Below, in pieces: positions 1 to 9,258 of a stretch of DNA of 64,000 bases. The position numbers and the translations under genes were made by a program. The number at the start of each line of letters is the position of its first letter. The first letter of the stretch is position 1. Below the pieces are notes generated by a model, which was given only the letters and a program-made list of their open reading frames with translations, made no database searches and had not been told where the DNA came from. The DNA is taken from contig CAJQQG010000012.1 of NCBI GenBank assembly GCA_905480425.1, positions 1 to 64,000 of the forward strand. Reading direction: 5' to 3'. Source of the stretch: an uncultured Flavobacteriaceae bacterium (lineage in GTDB: Bacteria > Bacteroidota > Bacteroidia > Flavobacteriales > Flavobacteriaceae).

Positions 1-1
1 G

Positions 2-169
2 AAAAAGGATACATTTTCTAAAGAATTTTATATTAATCCCGTATGTGGTGTGCCGGTTTCAAAAATAAGTCCAAAACACATTTTAGAACATTTAGGTGAT
101 AAAGTATATTTCTGTTGTGATGGTTGTAAAGTGACCTTCGATAAAAATCCAAAACAGTATATAAATTAA
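2..169 (+). CDS. YHS-domain protein, C-terminal part (cut by left edge)
   Basis: An open frame enters from the left edge and stops at TAA 167-169, giving 55 visible residues. They contain NPVCGVPV, then VYFCCDGCKVTF, then a K-N-P-x-x-Y end. This is the cysteine-rich YHS/TRASH pattern, a small domain found in soluble metal-binding proteins and in metal-transport ATPases. A metal-related role is inferred from the family; the substrate cannot be read. The start and any other domains lie outside the window. Confidence 0.75.
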   Translation, partial: KKDTFSKEFYINPVCGVPVSKISPKHILEHLGDKVYFCCDGCKVTFDKNPKQYIN

Positions 170-228
170 GGTTCATTAGGAGGACAAACTGCAATAAACT
201 GTTTAATGGAGCTTTAACTTTAGGCTCT

Positions 229-252
229 AGTGTCTCTAAAAGTGTCTCTAAA
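229..252. repeat. 12-bp perfect tandem duplication
   Basis: The unit AGTGTCTCTAAA occurs twice head to tail (229-240 and 241-252), immediately before the terminator of the tRNA-Ser gene. I see no function. It could be a replication-slippage duplication or a remnant of an integration event next to the tRNA. Confidence 0.6.
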
Positions 253-281
253 AAAAGAAACCCCTAGTAATAGTAGGGGTT
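251..281 (-). terminator. Rho-independent terminator of tRNA-Ser
   Basis: Read on the minus strand, a hairpin AACCCCT...AGGGGTTT with a nine-base loop is followed by TTTCTTTTTT. It lies about 15 bases beyond the 3' end of the tRNA-Ser, in the right orientation to end that transcript. Confidence 0.8.
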
Positions 282-295
282 AAGGAACTATTAAG

Positions 296-380
296 CGGAG
301 AAGGAGGGATTCGAACCCCCGGAGGTGTGACCCTCAACAGTTTTCAAGACTGCCGCATTCGACCACTCTGCCACTTCTCC
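296..380 (-). tRNA. tRNA-Ser (anticodon UGA)
   Basis: The minus strand folds as a class II tRNA. The acceptor GGAGAAG pairs with CTTCTCC and is followed by discriminator G, as expected for serine. The anticodon loop CTTGAAA places TGA at positions 344-346, there is a long variable arm, and the T loop is TTCGAAT. CCA is not encoded. Only this tRNA was found in the window. Confidence 0.97.
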
Positions 381-390
381 AATGCGGTGG

Positions 391-398
391 CAAATATA
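391..398 (-). promoter_or_regulatory. -7 promoter element of tRNA-Ser
   Basis: TATATTTG on the minus strand matches the Bacteroidetes -7 consensus TAnnTTTG and lies 10 bases upstream of the mature tRNA 5' end. I see no convincing -33 TTTG at normal spacing. Confidence 0.6.
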
Positions 399-465
399 CA
401 TTCCTTTTTATTGAATAGAAAATATTTAAATGACTCTTTGCAATAAAATAGCTTTTGGATTTTCG

Positions 466-473
466 TAATTTTG
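466..473 (+). promoter_or_regulatory. -7 promoter element of the TSUP permease gene
   Basis: TAATTTTG matches TAnnTTTG. It ends only 8 bases before ATG 482, so the 5' UTR would be a few bases at most. Transcription from here would begin downstream of the TTG at 455, which argues against that codon as the start. Confidence 0.55.
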
Positions 474-481
474 AAATCTCT

Positions 482-1237
482 ATGGAAGATATTTATCAAG
501 CTATAATATTAATAATAATTGGATTTCTGGCGGGCGTAATTAATACTTTGGCGGGAGGAGGGTCTTTATTCACTCTACCTGTATTGATTTTTTTAGGGTT
601 GCCCCCTAATATTGCAAACGGCACAAATCGAATTGCTATTGTAATACAATCTCTTACTGGTACTTTGGGCTATAAAAGTAAAGGAGTGTCTTCGTTTCCA
701 TTCAACATTTACTTAGCTATTAGTGCTAGTATTGGCGCACTTATTGGTGCTCAAATTGCAATAGATTTAGACGGTAAACTTTTCAGTAAAATTTTAGCTA
801 TTATTATGATTGTTGTTGGAGTTATGATGTTAATTAAGAATAAAAAAAGAGCTCTCAATTTGCCAGAGAGGCTAACTGGAAAGTATTTAGTGTATGGTTG
901 TTTTGGATTCTTTTTTGTGGGTATATACGGTGGATTTATTAATGCAGGTATTGGTATAGTGATCATGATTTTTTTAAATCGAGTACATCATATGTCATTA
1001 GTTAAAACAAATGCTACAAAAACAGCCGTTGTTTTCATTTACTCAAGTCTAGCTTTAGGTTTGTTTGCTTTTAACGGAGCTGTGGATTGGAAAATGGGCT
1101 TACTAATGTCATTTGGAACTAGCTTCGGGGCATGGTGGACCAGCCGCTGGTCAGTAAAAAAAGGAGATAAAGTAATTAGAGCAGCGATGTTACTTACCAT
1201 TGTTATTATGGCAGTTAAACTATGGTTTTTTGAGTGA
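482..1237 (+). CDS. TSUP-family (TauE/SafE) membrane permease
   Basis: The predicted 251-residue protein is almost entirely hydrophobic, with about eight membrane segments. It carries the family landmarks: an N-terminal helix ending in NTLAGGGSLFTLP, then a G-T-N-R motif. TSUP proteins export sulfite, sulfoacetate or related anions across the inner membrane; the substrate here is unknown. I place the start at ATG 482 rather than the in-frame TTG at 455, because a -7 promoter motif overlaps the interval between them. The gene stands alone and converges with ribB(A) with a two-base gap. Confidence 0.85.
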   Translation: MEDIYQAIILIIIGFLAGVINTLAGGGSLFTLPVLIFLGLPPNIANGTNRIAIVIQSLTGTLGYKSKGVSSFPFNIYLAISASIGALIGAQIAIDLDGKLFSKILAIIMIVVGVMMLIKNKKRALNLPERLTGKYLVYGCFGFFFVGIYGGFINAGIGIVIMIFLNRVHHMSLVKTNATKTAVVFIYSSLALGLFAFNGAVDWKMGLLMSFGTSFGAWWTSRWSVKKGDKVIRAAMLLTIVIMAVKLWFFE

Positions 1238-1239
1238 TT

Positions 1240-2376
1240 TTAATAGTTCTTAAAACTTTGAATGGTTATACCATAGCCAGTTATTCCAATTCTGGGTTGT
1301 TGAGCTGTATTGCTTATCACACAAAGATTCTTAATATTTAAGTCATGTAATATTTGTGCCCCAATTCCATAATCCTTAGCATCCATTTTCATAGGGGGTG
1401 CTTTATCTAAAGTTCCCTTTAATTGCATTGATTCTAGCTCAGAAATTCTACTAAGCAAGTTTTCTGAGGTTTGTTCTTGGTTAATAAAAAGTAAGGCTCC
1501 TTTACCTTCATTATTAATAAGTTTAAAGATATCATCTAGTCCTTTTTCGACAGAACCTGTTAGGGTTCCTAAAATATCATTGGTTATTCTTGATGAATGA
1601 ATTCTGGTAAGCACTACATCTTCAATTTTCCAATGTCCTTTAGTTAGTGCTAAATGAATATTACCATTTGTGGTTTGTTCATAAGCACGTAAACGAAAAT
1701 CTCCATAGCGAGTTTTTATAAGGGTGTCAGATTTCTTTTCAATTAAGCTATCGTGCTGCATACGGTAGGAAACTAAATCTTCTATAGAAACAATTTTTAA
1801 TTGAAACTTTTTAGCCACCTCTATTAGTTGAGGAAGACGTGCCATACTTCCATCTTCATTCATTATTTCTACAATAACACCTGCAGGTTGCATTCCAGCC
1901 AAACGAGCAAAATCGATAGCAGCTTCAGTATGCCCGGTACGCCTTAATACACCTCCAGATTTTGCAATCAAAGGGAAAATATGCCCAGGGCGCGACAAAT
2001 CAAAGGGAGTAGTGATTGGGTCAATGAGTGCTCTTACAGTTTTGGAGCGGTCTGCTGCAGAAATCCCGGTTGTAACACCTTTGCCTTTTAAATCGACTGA
2101 AACGGTAAAGGCCGTTTCTAAAGGGTCAGTATTATTAGACACCATTTTTCCCAAATTTAATTCTTGGCATCTACTTTCGGTTAAAGGTGCGCAAATTAGA
2201 CCTCTTCCGTGTGTAGCCATAAAATTGATTAATTCAGGACTTATTTTTTCTGCTGCTGCAATAAAGTCTCCTTCATTTTCGCGATTGGCATCATCTACGA
2301 CAATAATTACTTCTCCATTTTTTATGGCATCAATTGCGTCTGCAATTGCATCTAGTTGGATCAAGTCTTTATTCAT
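1240..2376 (-). CDS. ribB: 3,4-dihydroxy-2-butanone-4-phosphate synthase with degenerate GTP cyclohydrolase II domain
   Basis: The predicted protein has 378 residues. Residues 1-205 are a DHBP synthase domain that makes the four-carbon riboflavin precursor from ribulose 5-phosphate; DDANRENEGDFIAAAE (28-43) and the RRTGHTEAAIDFARLAG region (145-161) are intact. Residues about 220-378 align with GTP cyclohydrolase II (RibA), but that half lacks all three zinc-ligand cysteines: where RibA has HSECLTGD and LRCDCG, this protein has HSSRITND and LTGSVE (260-275). The RibA-like half is therefore probably not a GTP cyclohydrolase. Start chosen at ATG 2376, because longer versions run back into lptG; the gap to lptG is 4 bases. 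It is the last gene of the ftsK-lolA-lptG operon. Confidence 0.9.
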   Translation of the reverse strand: MNKDLIQLDAIADAIDAIKNGEVIIVVDDANRENEGDFIAAAEKISPELINFMATHGRGLICAPLTESRCQELNLGKMVSNNTDPLETAFTVSVDLKGKGVTTGISAADRSKTVRALIDPITTPFDLSRPGHIFPLIAKSGGVLRRTGHTEAAIDFARLAGMQPAGVIVEIMNEDGSMARLPQLIEVAKKFQLKIVSIEDLVSYRMQHDSLIEKKSDTLIKTRYGDFRLRAYEQTTNGNIHLALTKGHWKIEDVVLTRIHSSRITNDILGTLTGSVEKGLDDIFKLINNEGKGALLFINQEQTSENLLSRISELESMQLKGTLDKAPPMKMDAKDYGIGAQILHDLNIKNLCVISNTAQQPRIGITGYGITIQSFKNY

Positions 2377-2380
2377 TTTT

Positions 2381-3829
2381 TTATTTATTTTTCTTGAAAA
2401 AGGAAAGGCGTTTAATTTTTTTCTCAATAGGGTAGTAGAGGTTTGAAAGACTAACAAAACCTTTGTCAGAAGAAGCTCTACGTGTTAAAATAATTGCAAA
2501 AGGCGCTAGAATAATAGTAGACAGCCAAGAAGCCAAAAAAGGTGAGATGCTGTTGTCTTCTGCTGCATTTTTACTAAATAAGCCAATGTAGTGGTAGGTA
2601 AGGAATATTAGTACTGCCAGTACCAGGGGAAGTCCTAAACCTCCTTTCCTTATTATAGCCCCCAAAGCCGCTCCAATTAAAAACAATAAGAGTGAAGCAA
2701 ATAAGAGAGTGTACTTTTCGTGGAGGGTAATCTTGTGAAGATTAATTAGTTTTTGATAGGCAAAAAAGGAGCCTCGTTTTGTGTTTAAATTCCGAATAGA
2801 GCTTCTTATTTTTATTCTACTTTCATCAATCACTTTACTTTGCTTCCAAAACTCATTAGTAATGATAAATTGAAATAAGTTTTCTGGGAGTGAATCTATA
2901 GTTACCACAGCTTCATTTTTCCGAGCTGTTCTTGACAATACACTTTGCCTTCCAAAGTTTTCGCTAAAGGCATTTTGTTCTTCTGTGAATGATTGTTGAA
3001 GGGTGTCTATACTTTCTTTAAGTTGTTCTATTTTCTGCATTCTAAAGGTCGACTTGTAGCTTTCTTCTTCTAGATTTACATTATTAAATTTAGATAAGTC
3101 AATGTTCATCTCGTATTCTTCAAAAGCTACTTTAGTATGGGGAATTCGTTGACGATCTTTAGACTTTTTCGGAATGACTTCTTCATAGCGATTTCCGTTG
3201 TAAAGAACTAGTTTTAAGTTAGGATCACTGGTTTCACTTTTCATTTCTCCACGTTCCGCTTTAATGACAATATTGTTTTCGCTATTGGGGGTGTATTCGT
3301 GAATAATAACTCCTTCTAGAAAACGATCATTGTCTCCATACTTTCTATCTACCTTAATATTAATTTCACCAATTTCATTAAAAATACCCTCGCGTATTGC
3401 TAGTGTAGGTTCTAACTTTGCTAGGTTACGACGTAAATTATATGATTTTAATTCCCCATATGGAATCACGTGATTTGAAAAATAAAAGGTACCAATTCCT
3501 AAGAAAATGTGAAAAATAACGAGTCCTAACATAGCACGTTGTAATGAAATTCCAGTAGACTTCATAGCGGCAAATTCATAGTTTTCAGAAAGCGTCCCAT
3601 AAGTCATTAGAGAAGCAAGTAATACGGAAAGGGGCAGAACTAATGGAATTAGCTTGGGTGAATAATAAAGTAAAAATTTTGAAATGATAATTATGTCAAG
3701 ACCTTTTCCTGCCAGCTCGTCTATGAAAAGCCAAAAAGTCTGAATTATAAATATAAACATGCAAATGGTGAAGACGCTAATTAAGCGGCTTAAATAACTT
3801 TTCATGATATATTGATCCAGGATCTTCAA
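2381..3829 (-). CDS. lptG: LPS export permease, LptF/LptG family
   Basis: A 482-residue inner-membrane permease of the YjgP/YjgQ family, which with LptB drives lipopolysaccharide from the inner membrane to the outer membrane. Visible features are the N-terminal block MKILDQYIMKSYL, three early membrane helices, a family-typical block LLASLMTYGTLSENYEFAAMK, a long periplasmic beta-jellyroll region (about 120-350) and three C-terminal helices. It is longer than proteobacterial LptG (about 360) because of an insertion of charged sequence in the periplasmic part, as I recall is usual in flavobacteria. It follows lolA by 4 bases. LptF versus LptG cannot be settled from sequence alone; lptB is at 48.5-49.2 kb. 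Confidence 0.88.
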   Translation of the reverse strand: MKILDQYIMKSYLSRLISVFTICMFIFIIQTFWLFIDELAGKGLDIIIISKFLLYYSPKLIPLVLPLSVLLASLMTYGTLSENYEFAAMKSTGISLQRAMLGLVIFHIFLGIGTFYFSNHVIPYGELKSYNLRRNLAKLEPTLAIREGIFNEIGEINIKVDRKYGDNDRFLEGVIIHEYTPNSENNIVIKAERGEMKSETSDPNLKLVLYNGNRYEEVIPKKSKDRQRIPHTKVAFEEYEMNIDLSKFNNVNLEEESYKSTFRMQKIEQLKESIDTLQQSFTEEQNAFSENFGRQSVLSRTARKNEAVVTIDSLPENLFQFIITNEFWKQSKVIDESRIKIRSSIRNLNTKRGSFFAYQKLINLHKITLHEKYTLLFASLLLFLIGAALGAIIRKGGLGLPLVLAVLIFLTYHYIGLFSKNAAEDNSISPFLASWLSTIILAPFAIILTRRASSDKGFVSLSNLYYPIEKKIKRLSFFKKNK

Positions 3830-3833
3830 GTGA

Positions 3834-4478
3834 TTAATTGTTTATGTAGTAATCTGGGTAGTTTGAGAAATCAAAAGTAAAATGATTTTTTTCCAAAGGA
3901 ATATTTATTTCTTGGTTTGAAATGGTAAGCGTTGTTCGAGTACCGTTCATATCTATTTCTATAAGGCGATAAATATTTTTTTTAATAATATCAATACCCA
4001 GTAATAAATATTTTATTTCATTATTTTCATCACTAGGAAGTAGTTTTACAAATTGAATTGGTCGTCCAAAAATTGTTTGTTTAATGTCCCACTGGTAGTC
4101 ATATCCTTCTTTATAGAAGTTTAAAAGTTTGATTGGGTTTATGCCAAAATCTTCATCTTCTTTAGCTGTTGTAATAGTAATTTCTTCATTTTCTGGAACA
4201 ACCGTATATGTTTTTTCACCATCATAGAGTTGCTCTACTCCTAAATACATAAGTTTATATTTTTCGTCTTTTATGGTAATGGAGCCATTAGTTTCTTGCT
4301 TAATATTTTCTTGTCTGTTTTCTAATACATATGAAAAATCAAAAATCATAGTCTCATAAGCAGCAATGGTAAGGGATACTTCATCCAATAATTTTTTTGC
4401 AGCGGTAGAGGTTTGCGCACTTAGTTGTTTAAAGCCAATAAAGAAAATTATAACACTTAAAGTATAGATTTTTCTCAT
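3834..4478 (-). CDS. lolA: Outer-membrane lipoprotein carrier protein LolA-like
   Basis: A 214-residue protein with a clear signal peptide (MRKIYTLSVIIFFIGFKQLSAQ, cleavage near residue 22) followed by a LolA-like fold: an ASYETM-like helix, then FDFSYVLENRQEN and strands such as GSITIKDEKYKLMYLG, QLYDGEKTYTVVPENEEITI. LolA carries lipoproteins through the periplasm. The start ATG overlaps the ftsK stop by four bases, so the two are translationally coupled. Sequence similarity within the LolA family is low, so the function is inferred from fold pattern, length and neighbourhood (lptG). Confidence 0.78.
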   Translation of the reverse strand: MRKIYTLSVIIFFIGFKQLSAQTSTAAKKLLDEVSLTIAAYETMIFDFSYVLENRQENIKQETNGSITIKDEKYKLMYLGVEQLYDGEKTYTVVPENEEITITTAKEDEDFGINPIKLLNFYKEGYDYQWDIKQTIFGRPIQFVKLLPSDENNEIKYLLLGIDIIKKNIYRLIEIDMNGTRTTLTISNQEINIPLEKNHFTFDFSNYPDYYINN

Positions 4479-6799
4479 AATACTCCATCATTTAAAAGAC
4501 GATCTAGAGTTGCTAAATCAGTAATTAAAACTTGTCTTGCTTTGCTTCCCTCAAATGGCCCTACAATGCCAGCCGCTTCCATTTGATCAATTATTCTTCC
4601 AGCTCTATTGTAACCTAGTTTTAATTTACGTTGTAACAAAGACGCAGATCCTTGTTGAGCTGTTATGATTACTTCTGCAGCATCTCTAAATAATGCATCA
4701 CGATCGCTGGCGTCAATATCTATGGTGCTAGTATTTTCCTCGCTTATATATTCTGGGAGAAGATGCGCGTCTGCATAGCCTCTTTGTCCTCCAATATAAG
4801 CAGCAATTCTTTCTACTTCTGGAGTGTCCACAAAGGCACACTGAATTCGGGTAAGTTCATTTCCTTGAGTATAAAGCATGTCACCTCGACCAATTAATTG
4901 ATCAGCACCACCGCTGTCTAGAATCGTACGCGAATCAATTTTTGAAGTTACCCTAAAGGCAATTCTTGCTGGGAAGTTTGCCTTAATAATACCAGTAATT
5001 ACATTAACAGAAGGACGTTGAGTGGCAATAATTAAATGAATACCGATAGCTCGTGCCAGTTGTGCTAAACGAGCAATAGGAGTTTCAACTTCTTTTCCTG
5101 CAGTCATAATTAAATCTGCAAACTCATCAACTACTAAAACAATGTAAGGTAAAAAGTTATGGCCATCTTCTGGATTCAACTTACGTTCTCTAAATTTTGT
5201 ATTGTATTCCTTTAAATTCCTACACATTGCATTTTTAAGCAATTCATAACGGTTATCCATTTCAATACATAATGAATTTAGAGTATTTATCACCTTAGTG
5301 TTATCAGTAATGATAGCTTCTTCAGTATCGGGGAGCTTGGCTAAATAGTGGCGTTCAATTTTGTTGTAAATATTGAGCTCAACTTTTTTAGGGTCTACAA
5401 GGACAAATTTAACTTCAGCTGGATGTTTTTTGTAAAGTAGTGATGTCAATACAGCATTTAGTCCCACGGATTTTCCTTGTCCAGTAGCGCCTGCCATAAG
5501 TAGGTGGGGCATTTTTGCTAAGTCTACGACAAAGGTTTCATTGCTTATAGTTTTACCCAATGCAATGGGAAGTTCCATTTCTGCAGTTTGAAATTTGGTG
5601 GCACTAATGACAGAGCGCATAGAAACAATGGATGGGTTTTGATTAGGTACTTCAATTCCGATAGTTCCCTTTCCAGGAATAGGAGCAATAATTCGAATTC
5701 CAAGAGCAGATAGAGATAATGCAATATCATCTTCTAAATTTTTAATTTTCGAAATTCTCACACCTGCTTCAGGCACAATTTCATATAATGTAACTGTAGG
5801 ACCAATTGTGGCTTTGATGTTCGCAATCCCAATTTTATAATTGTTAAGGGTTTCTACAATTTTATTTTTGTTCAGTTCAAGCTCTTCTTGGTTAATTGTA
5901 ATACCGCTATCTCCGTAATCTTTTAATAAGTCAAACCCAGGCATTTTAAAATTACTAAGTTCTAGGGTAGGGTCAAAAAAACCTTGTTTTTCAACTAATT
6001 TTTTTGCTAGTTTTTCATCAACTATTTCTTCTTCCTTAGCCTCAATTTCCATTGTAAGAGTTGCTTTTTCTGAAGTAATTTCAGTATTGAGAGAAGGTTC
6101 CTCTTTCGGAATTTCTAGTTCTTGTTTTGAAGAGGTAGATGGATTCGTATATTTGTCATTAGAAGTAATATCAAACTCTATATTAGATTTAAGATCTGCT
6201 GAAGTAGTTTCTTCTATGGGTTTATTCTCTTTATTTTTTAGCTTCTGCCACTGATTGATAATTTGCTCTGGTGTCCACCCTAATTCGATAACTAAAAAAC
6301 ATAAAAAGAAAAAAAGTAGAATTCCAAAAACACCAATATTTCCAATGTATATAATTAAAAATGCATTGATTTCAAATCCCACAATACCAGAAAATATAGG
6401 AGTGTCTCTAAAGAAATAACCAATTGCTATAGAAAGCCACAACATATGGGCTAGTCCCCATGCCCACGTAGCTAAAAGTTTTTGTGTAGACCATTGTAAG
6501 AATAGTTTTAAGCCAGTAATCCCAATGAGATAGGCGAATAGAATTGATGAAAAACCTACACCTTTATAGATGAAAAGATGCCCTACATAGGCCCCCAGCT
6601 TATTTAAAAGATTTTTTGAAGTTACAGCTTTATCAGACAACGAACCAAGTGTACTAAAATCTGCTTGCCATGTAAAGAAATAAGATATAAAGGAAATGGT
6701 AAGGAGAATAGAAATCAATAGGAGCCCTGCCCCTAACAAGACTTTTCGTTGTCGTTTTTTTATTAAATCTGTTTCAGTGATTTCTTTTTTTTTGGCCAT
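4475..6799 (-). CDS. ftsK: DNA translocase FtsK/SpoIIIE
   Basis: A 774-residue DNA pump that clears chromosome dimers from the division septum. Residues about 20-175 hold four to five membrane helices; 180-285 are an acidic, low-complexity linker; 290-700 are the motor with Walker A GATGQGKS (437-444), Walker B in VLVVDEFADLI and the ATQRPSV sensor. The C-terminal gamma domain (about 705-774) has the winged-helix core QRKLKLGYNRAGRIIDQME that reads KOPS-like DNA motifs. It is the first gene of the ftsK-lolA-lptG-ribB(A) operon, with its own -7 element just upstream. Confidence 0.96.
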   Translation of the reverse strand: MAKKKEITETDLIKKRQRKVLLGAGLLLISILLTISFISYFFTWQADFSTLGSLSDKAVTSKNLLNKLGAYVGHLFIYKGVGFSSILFAYLIGITGLKLFLQWSTQKLLATWAWGLAHMLWLSIAIGYFFRDTPIFSGIVGFEINAFLIIYIGNIGVFGILLFFFLCFLVIELGWTPEQIINQWQKLKNKENKPIEETTSADLKSNIEFDITSNDKYTNPSTSSKQELEIPKEEPSLNTEITSEKATLTMEIEAKEEEIVDEKLAKKLVEKQGFFDPTLELSNFKMPGFDLLKDYGDSGITINQEELELNKNKIVETLNNYKIGIANIKATIGPTVTLYEIVPEAGVRISKIKNLEDDIALSLSALGIRIIAPIPGKGTIGIEVPNQNPSIVSMRSVISATKFQTAEMELPIALGKTISNETFVVDLAKMPHLLMAGATGQGKSVGLNAVLTSLLYKKHPAEVKFVLVDPKKVELNIYNKIERHYLAKLPDTEEAIITDNTKVINTLNSLCIEMDNRYELLKNAMCRNLKEYNTKFRERKLNPEDGHNFLPYIVLVVDEFADLIMTAGKEVETPIARLAQLARAIGIHLIIATQRPSVNVITGIIKANFPARIAFRVTSKIDSRTILDSGGADQLIGRGDMLYTQGNELTRIQCAFVDTPEVERIAAYIGGQRGYADAHLLPEYISEENTSTIDIDASDRDALFRDAAEVIITAQQGSASLLQRKLKLGYNRAGRIIDQMEAAGIVGPFEGSKARQVLITDLATLDRLLNDGVL

Positions 6800-6817
6800 A
6801 AATCAATGCTCTATCGC

Positions 6818-6825
6818 AAAAATAC
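6818..6825 (-). promoter_or_regulatory. -7 promoter element of the ftsK operon
   Basis: On the minus strand TATTTTTG matches TAnnTTTG and ends 18 bases upstream of the ftsK ATG (6799). No clear -33 TTTG at the expected spacing. The rest of the 6800-7072 gap holds only AT-rich sequence, including a short inverted repeat CTATTA/TAATAG (6895-6917) on the katG side. Confidence 0.6.
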
Positions 6826-7072
6826 AAATTCAAAACCAAAAAATAGACTAATAAGTTCTGGCATGTAAGATATTTTTAAACACATTATTTAGCACTATTA
6901 GCATGATATATTAATAGAATATTACTCAATAATAAGAAATGAATATTAGTTGTCATAAACAGATTTTAATGATTTGGTGTAATAATCTAATTCAATATTA
7001 CTATATGTAAAACTAATAGTCTAATGTCTAAAAAATCTAAAAGGAGTAGTACATTTATAAAAAATATAAATT

Positions 7073-9196
7073 ATGAGTGAAAGCAAATGTCCATTCCATG
7101 GCTCTATAACCAAACCCAATGTTGGAACTGAAAACAACAACTGGTGGCCTAATCAATTAAATATTGATATTCTTCGTCAGCATGACTCCAAAAGCAACCC
7201 TATTTCTGAGGTTAATTACAGAGAGAATGTTAAGAATTTAGATCTTGATGCTGTTAAATCAGATCTCAAAACAATGCTCAAAGATTCAAAAGATTGGTGG
7301 CCTGCAGACTGGGGGCATTATGGTCCATTTTTCATTAGGATGACTTGGCATGCAGCTGGCACTTATAGAACAGGCGATGGTCGTGGTGGAGCTGCTACAG
7401 GAGCTCAACGTTTTGCACCATTAAACTCATGGCCAGACAACGGTAACTTAGATAAGGCTCGACGTTTACTTTGGCCAATCAAAGAAAAATACGGGAACAA
7501 ATTGTCTTGGGCTGATCTACTTGTTCTTGTTGGTAATGTTGCCATCGAAGATATGGGTGGTCCAAACCACGGTACCGTTTTAGGGCGTGAAGATATTTGG
7601 CATCCAGAAAAAGATATTTATTGGGGAGCAGAAGATGAATGGTTAGGAGATATGCGCTATGGCGATACTCGCCAATCACTTGAAAACCCTCTTGCTGCAG
7701 TTCAGATGGGATTGATTTATGTAAACCCTGAAGGACCTAACAGTAACCCTGATCCAGCTCTTTCAGCTCAAGATATTCGTGAAACTTTTAAGCGAATGGC
7801 TATGAATGACACAGAAACAGCTGCTCTAACTGCTGGAGGTCACACCTTTGGAAAAGCTCACGGAGCTGGAGATGCTGGTCTCGTTGAAGCAGAACCCGAA
7901 GGAGCTCCAATTGAAATGATGGGACTAGGCTGGAATAATAAACATGCTTCTGGCGTTGGAATAGATGCTATAACTAGTGGAATTGAAGGGCCTTGGACCA
8001 CCAATCCTACACAATGGGATATGGGTTATTTAGAACTTTTATTTAAATACGAATGGGAATTAAAAAAGAGCCCTGCCGGAGCTTGGCAATGGCATCCAAT
8101 TGATTGTGCTGAGGAAGATATGGTTCCTCAAGTTGATGGTAGCGATGTTAAAGTGCTTCCAATGATGACTACTGCTGATATGGCAATGAAAGTTGATCCA
8201 ATTTACAATAAAATCTGTCAACACTTTATAGCAAATCCAGAGGAATTTGGAGAGGCGTTTGCAAAAGCTTGGTTTAAATTACTCCACCGAGATATGGGAC
8301 CAAAAACCAATTATATCGCTGGTGACCATAAGGATGTTAGTTATATATGGCAAGATCCCTCGCCTGTTGGTAAAACACTTAATGTCTCAGAAGAACAAAT
8401 AATACGTGATGCTATTGTTAACTCTGGACTCAGTGTTCAAGAAATGGTCAATACTGCATGGGCAAGTGCAAGTACCTTCCGAAGTTCTGACAATCGCGGT
8501 GGAGCAAATGGTTCTCGTATCCGTCTTCAGCCTCAAAAGGATTGGGAAGTAAATAAACCTGAAGAACTTTCTAAAGTTTTAGGTATTTATGAACAAATTG
8601 CTTTCTCTCAAGGAGTAAGTATTGCTGATGTAATAGTAATTGGTGGTGCAGTTGGTATTGAAAAAGCCGGGGGACTAAAAGTAGATGTTACAACTGGACG
8701 GGGAGATGCCTCCCAGGAAAATACTGATGTAGATTCATTCAATTTACTAAGACCAAGAGCTTGTGGATTTAGAAATTATTCTGAAAAAGAATTTGCTGTA
8801 AGTCCGGAAGAGATAATGTTAGATAAAGCTCAATTATTAGGTTTAAGCCCAGTGGAAATGACTTTACTGATAGGCGGAATGCGATCAATGGCTATCTCAC
8901 ATAGTGGAGACGGTATTTGGACAGATGGCAACTTAAACAATAGTTGGTTTAAAACCCTTCTTTCTATGGACGTAAAGTGGAGCACCACAGGTTACAATAG
9001 TTACGTTGCTAAGAATAGAATGACTAATGAAGAGATTAGAACTGCCTCAAGAACAGATCTCGTAATTGGATCTAACTCTGAATTGAGAGCCATAGCAGAA
9101 ATATATGCTCAAGATGACAACAATGAGAAGTTTGTTAATGACTTTATTCAAGTTTGGAATAAAGTAATGAATGCAGATCGTTTCGATATCAAATAA
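7073..9196 (+). CDS. katG: Catalase-peroxidase
   Basis: The 707-residue haem enzyme breaks down H2O2 and also has broad peroxidase activity. Both halves of the duplicated peroxidase fold are present. Aligning with known KatG, the distal triad is Arg89-Trp92-His93 (in RMTWHAAG), the crosslink Trp92-Tyr216-Met242 is complete, and the proximal pair is His257 ([10 protein letters not shown]) and Trp308. The N-terminus [10 protein letters not shown] is typical of the family. Upstream lie 273 AT-rich bases without a clear TAnnTTTG motif. The gene is monocistronic and ends at a strong hairpin. Peroxide control is likely but no operator is recognisable. Confidence 0.98.
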   Translation: MSESKCPFHGSITKPNVGTENNNWWPNQLNIDILRQHDSKSNPISEVNYRENVKNLDLDAVKSDLKTMLKDSKDWWPADWGHYGPFFIRMTWHAAGTYRTGDGRGGAATGAQRFAPLNSWPDNGNLDKARRLLWPIKEKYGNKLSWADLLVLVGNVAIEDMGGPNHGTVLGREDIWHPEKDIYWGAEDEWLGDMRYGDTRQSLENPLAAVQMGLIYVNPEGPNSNPDPALSAQDIRETFKRMAMNDTETAALTAGGHTFGKAHGAGDAGLVEAEPEGAPIEMMGLGWNNKHASGVGIDAITSGIEGPWTTNPTQWDMGYLELLFKYEWELKKSPAGAWQWHPIDCAEEDMVPQVDGSDVKVLPMMTTADMAMKVDPIYNKICQHFIANPEEFGEAFAKAWFKLLHRDMGPKTNYIAGDHKDVSYIWQDPSPVGKTLNVSEEQIIRDAIVNSGLSVQEMVNTAWASASTFRSSDNRGGANGSRIRLQPQKDWEVNKPEELSKVLGIYEQIAFSQGVSIADVIVIGGAVGIEKAGGLKVDVTTGRGDASQENTDVDSFNLLRPRACGFRNYSEKEFAVSPEEIMLDKAQLLGLSPVEMTLLIGGMRSMAISHSGDGIWTDGNLNNSWFKTLLSMDVKWSTTGYNSYVAKNRMTNEEIRTASRTDLVIGSNSELRAIAEIYAQDDNNEKFVNDFIQVWNKVMNADRFDIK

Positions 9197-9205
9197 GTAT
9201 TTTGA

Positions 9206-9245
9206 TTTAAAAAAAAGCATCTCAGATTTGAGATGCTTTTTTTAA
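9206..9245. terminator. Bidirectional terminator between katG and nhaC
   Basis: A perfect nine-base stem AGCATCTCA (9216-9224) / TGAGATGCT (9229-9237) with loop GATT is flanked by an A run on the left and a T run on the right. It can therefore end transcription from katG (plus) and from nhaC (minus). Confidence 0.9.
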
Positions 9246-9258
9246 TTATTAACATAAT

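Noticed and set aside
2012-2446. 144-codon open frame on the plus strand opposite ribB(A)
   Set aside because: It is the antisense of a clearly conserved coding region, has no family features, and its residues mirror the codon bias of the true gene.
6895-6917. Inverted repeat CTATTA/TAATAG upstream of katG as a peroxide-regulator operator
   Set aside because: Six-base arms in very AT-rich sequence are expected by chance, and there is no match to a known OxyR or PerR box.
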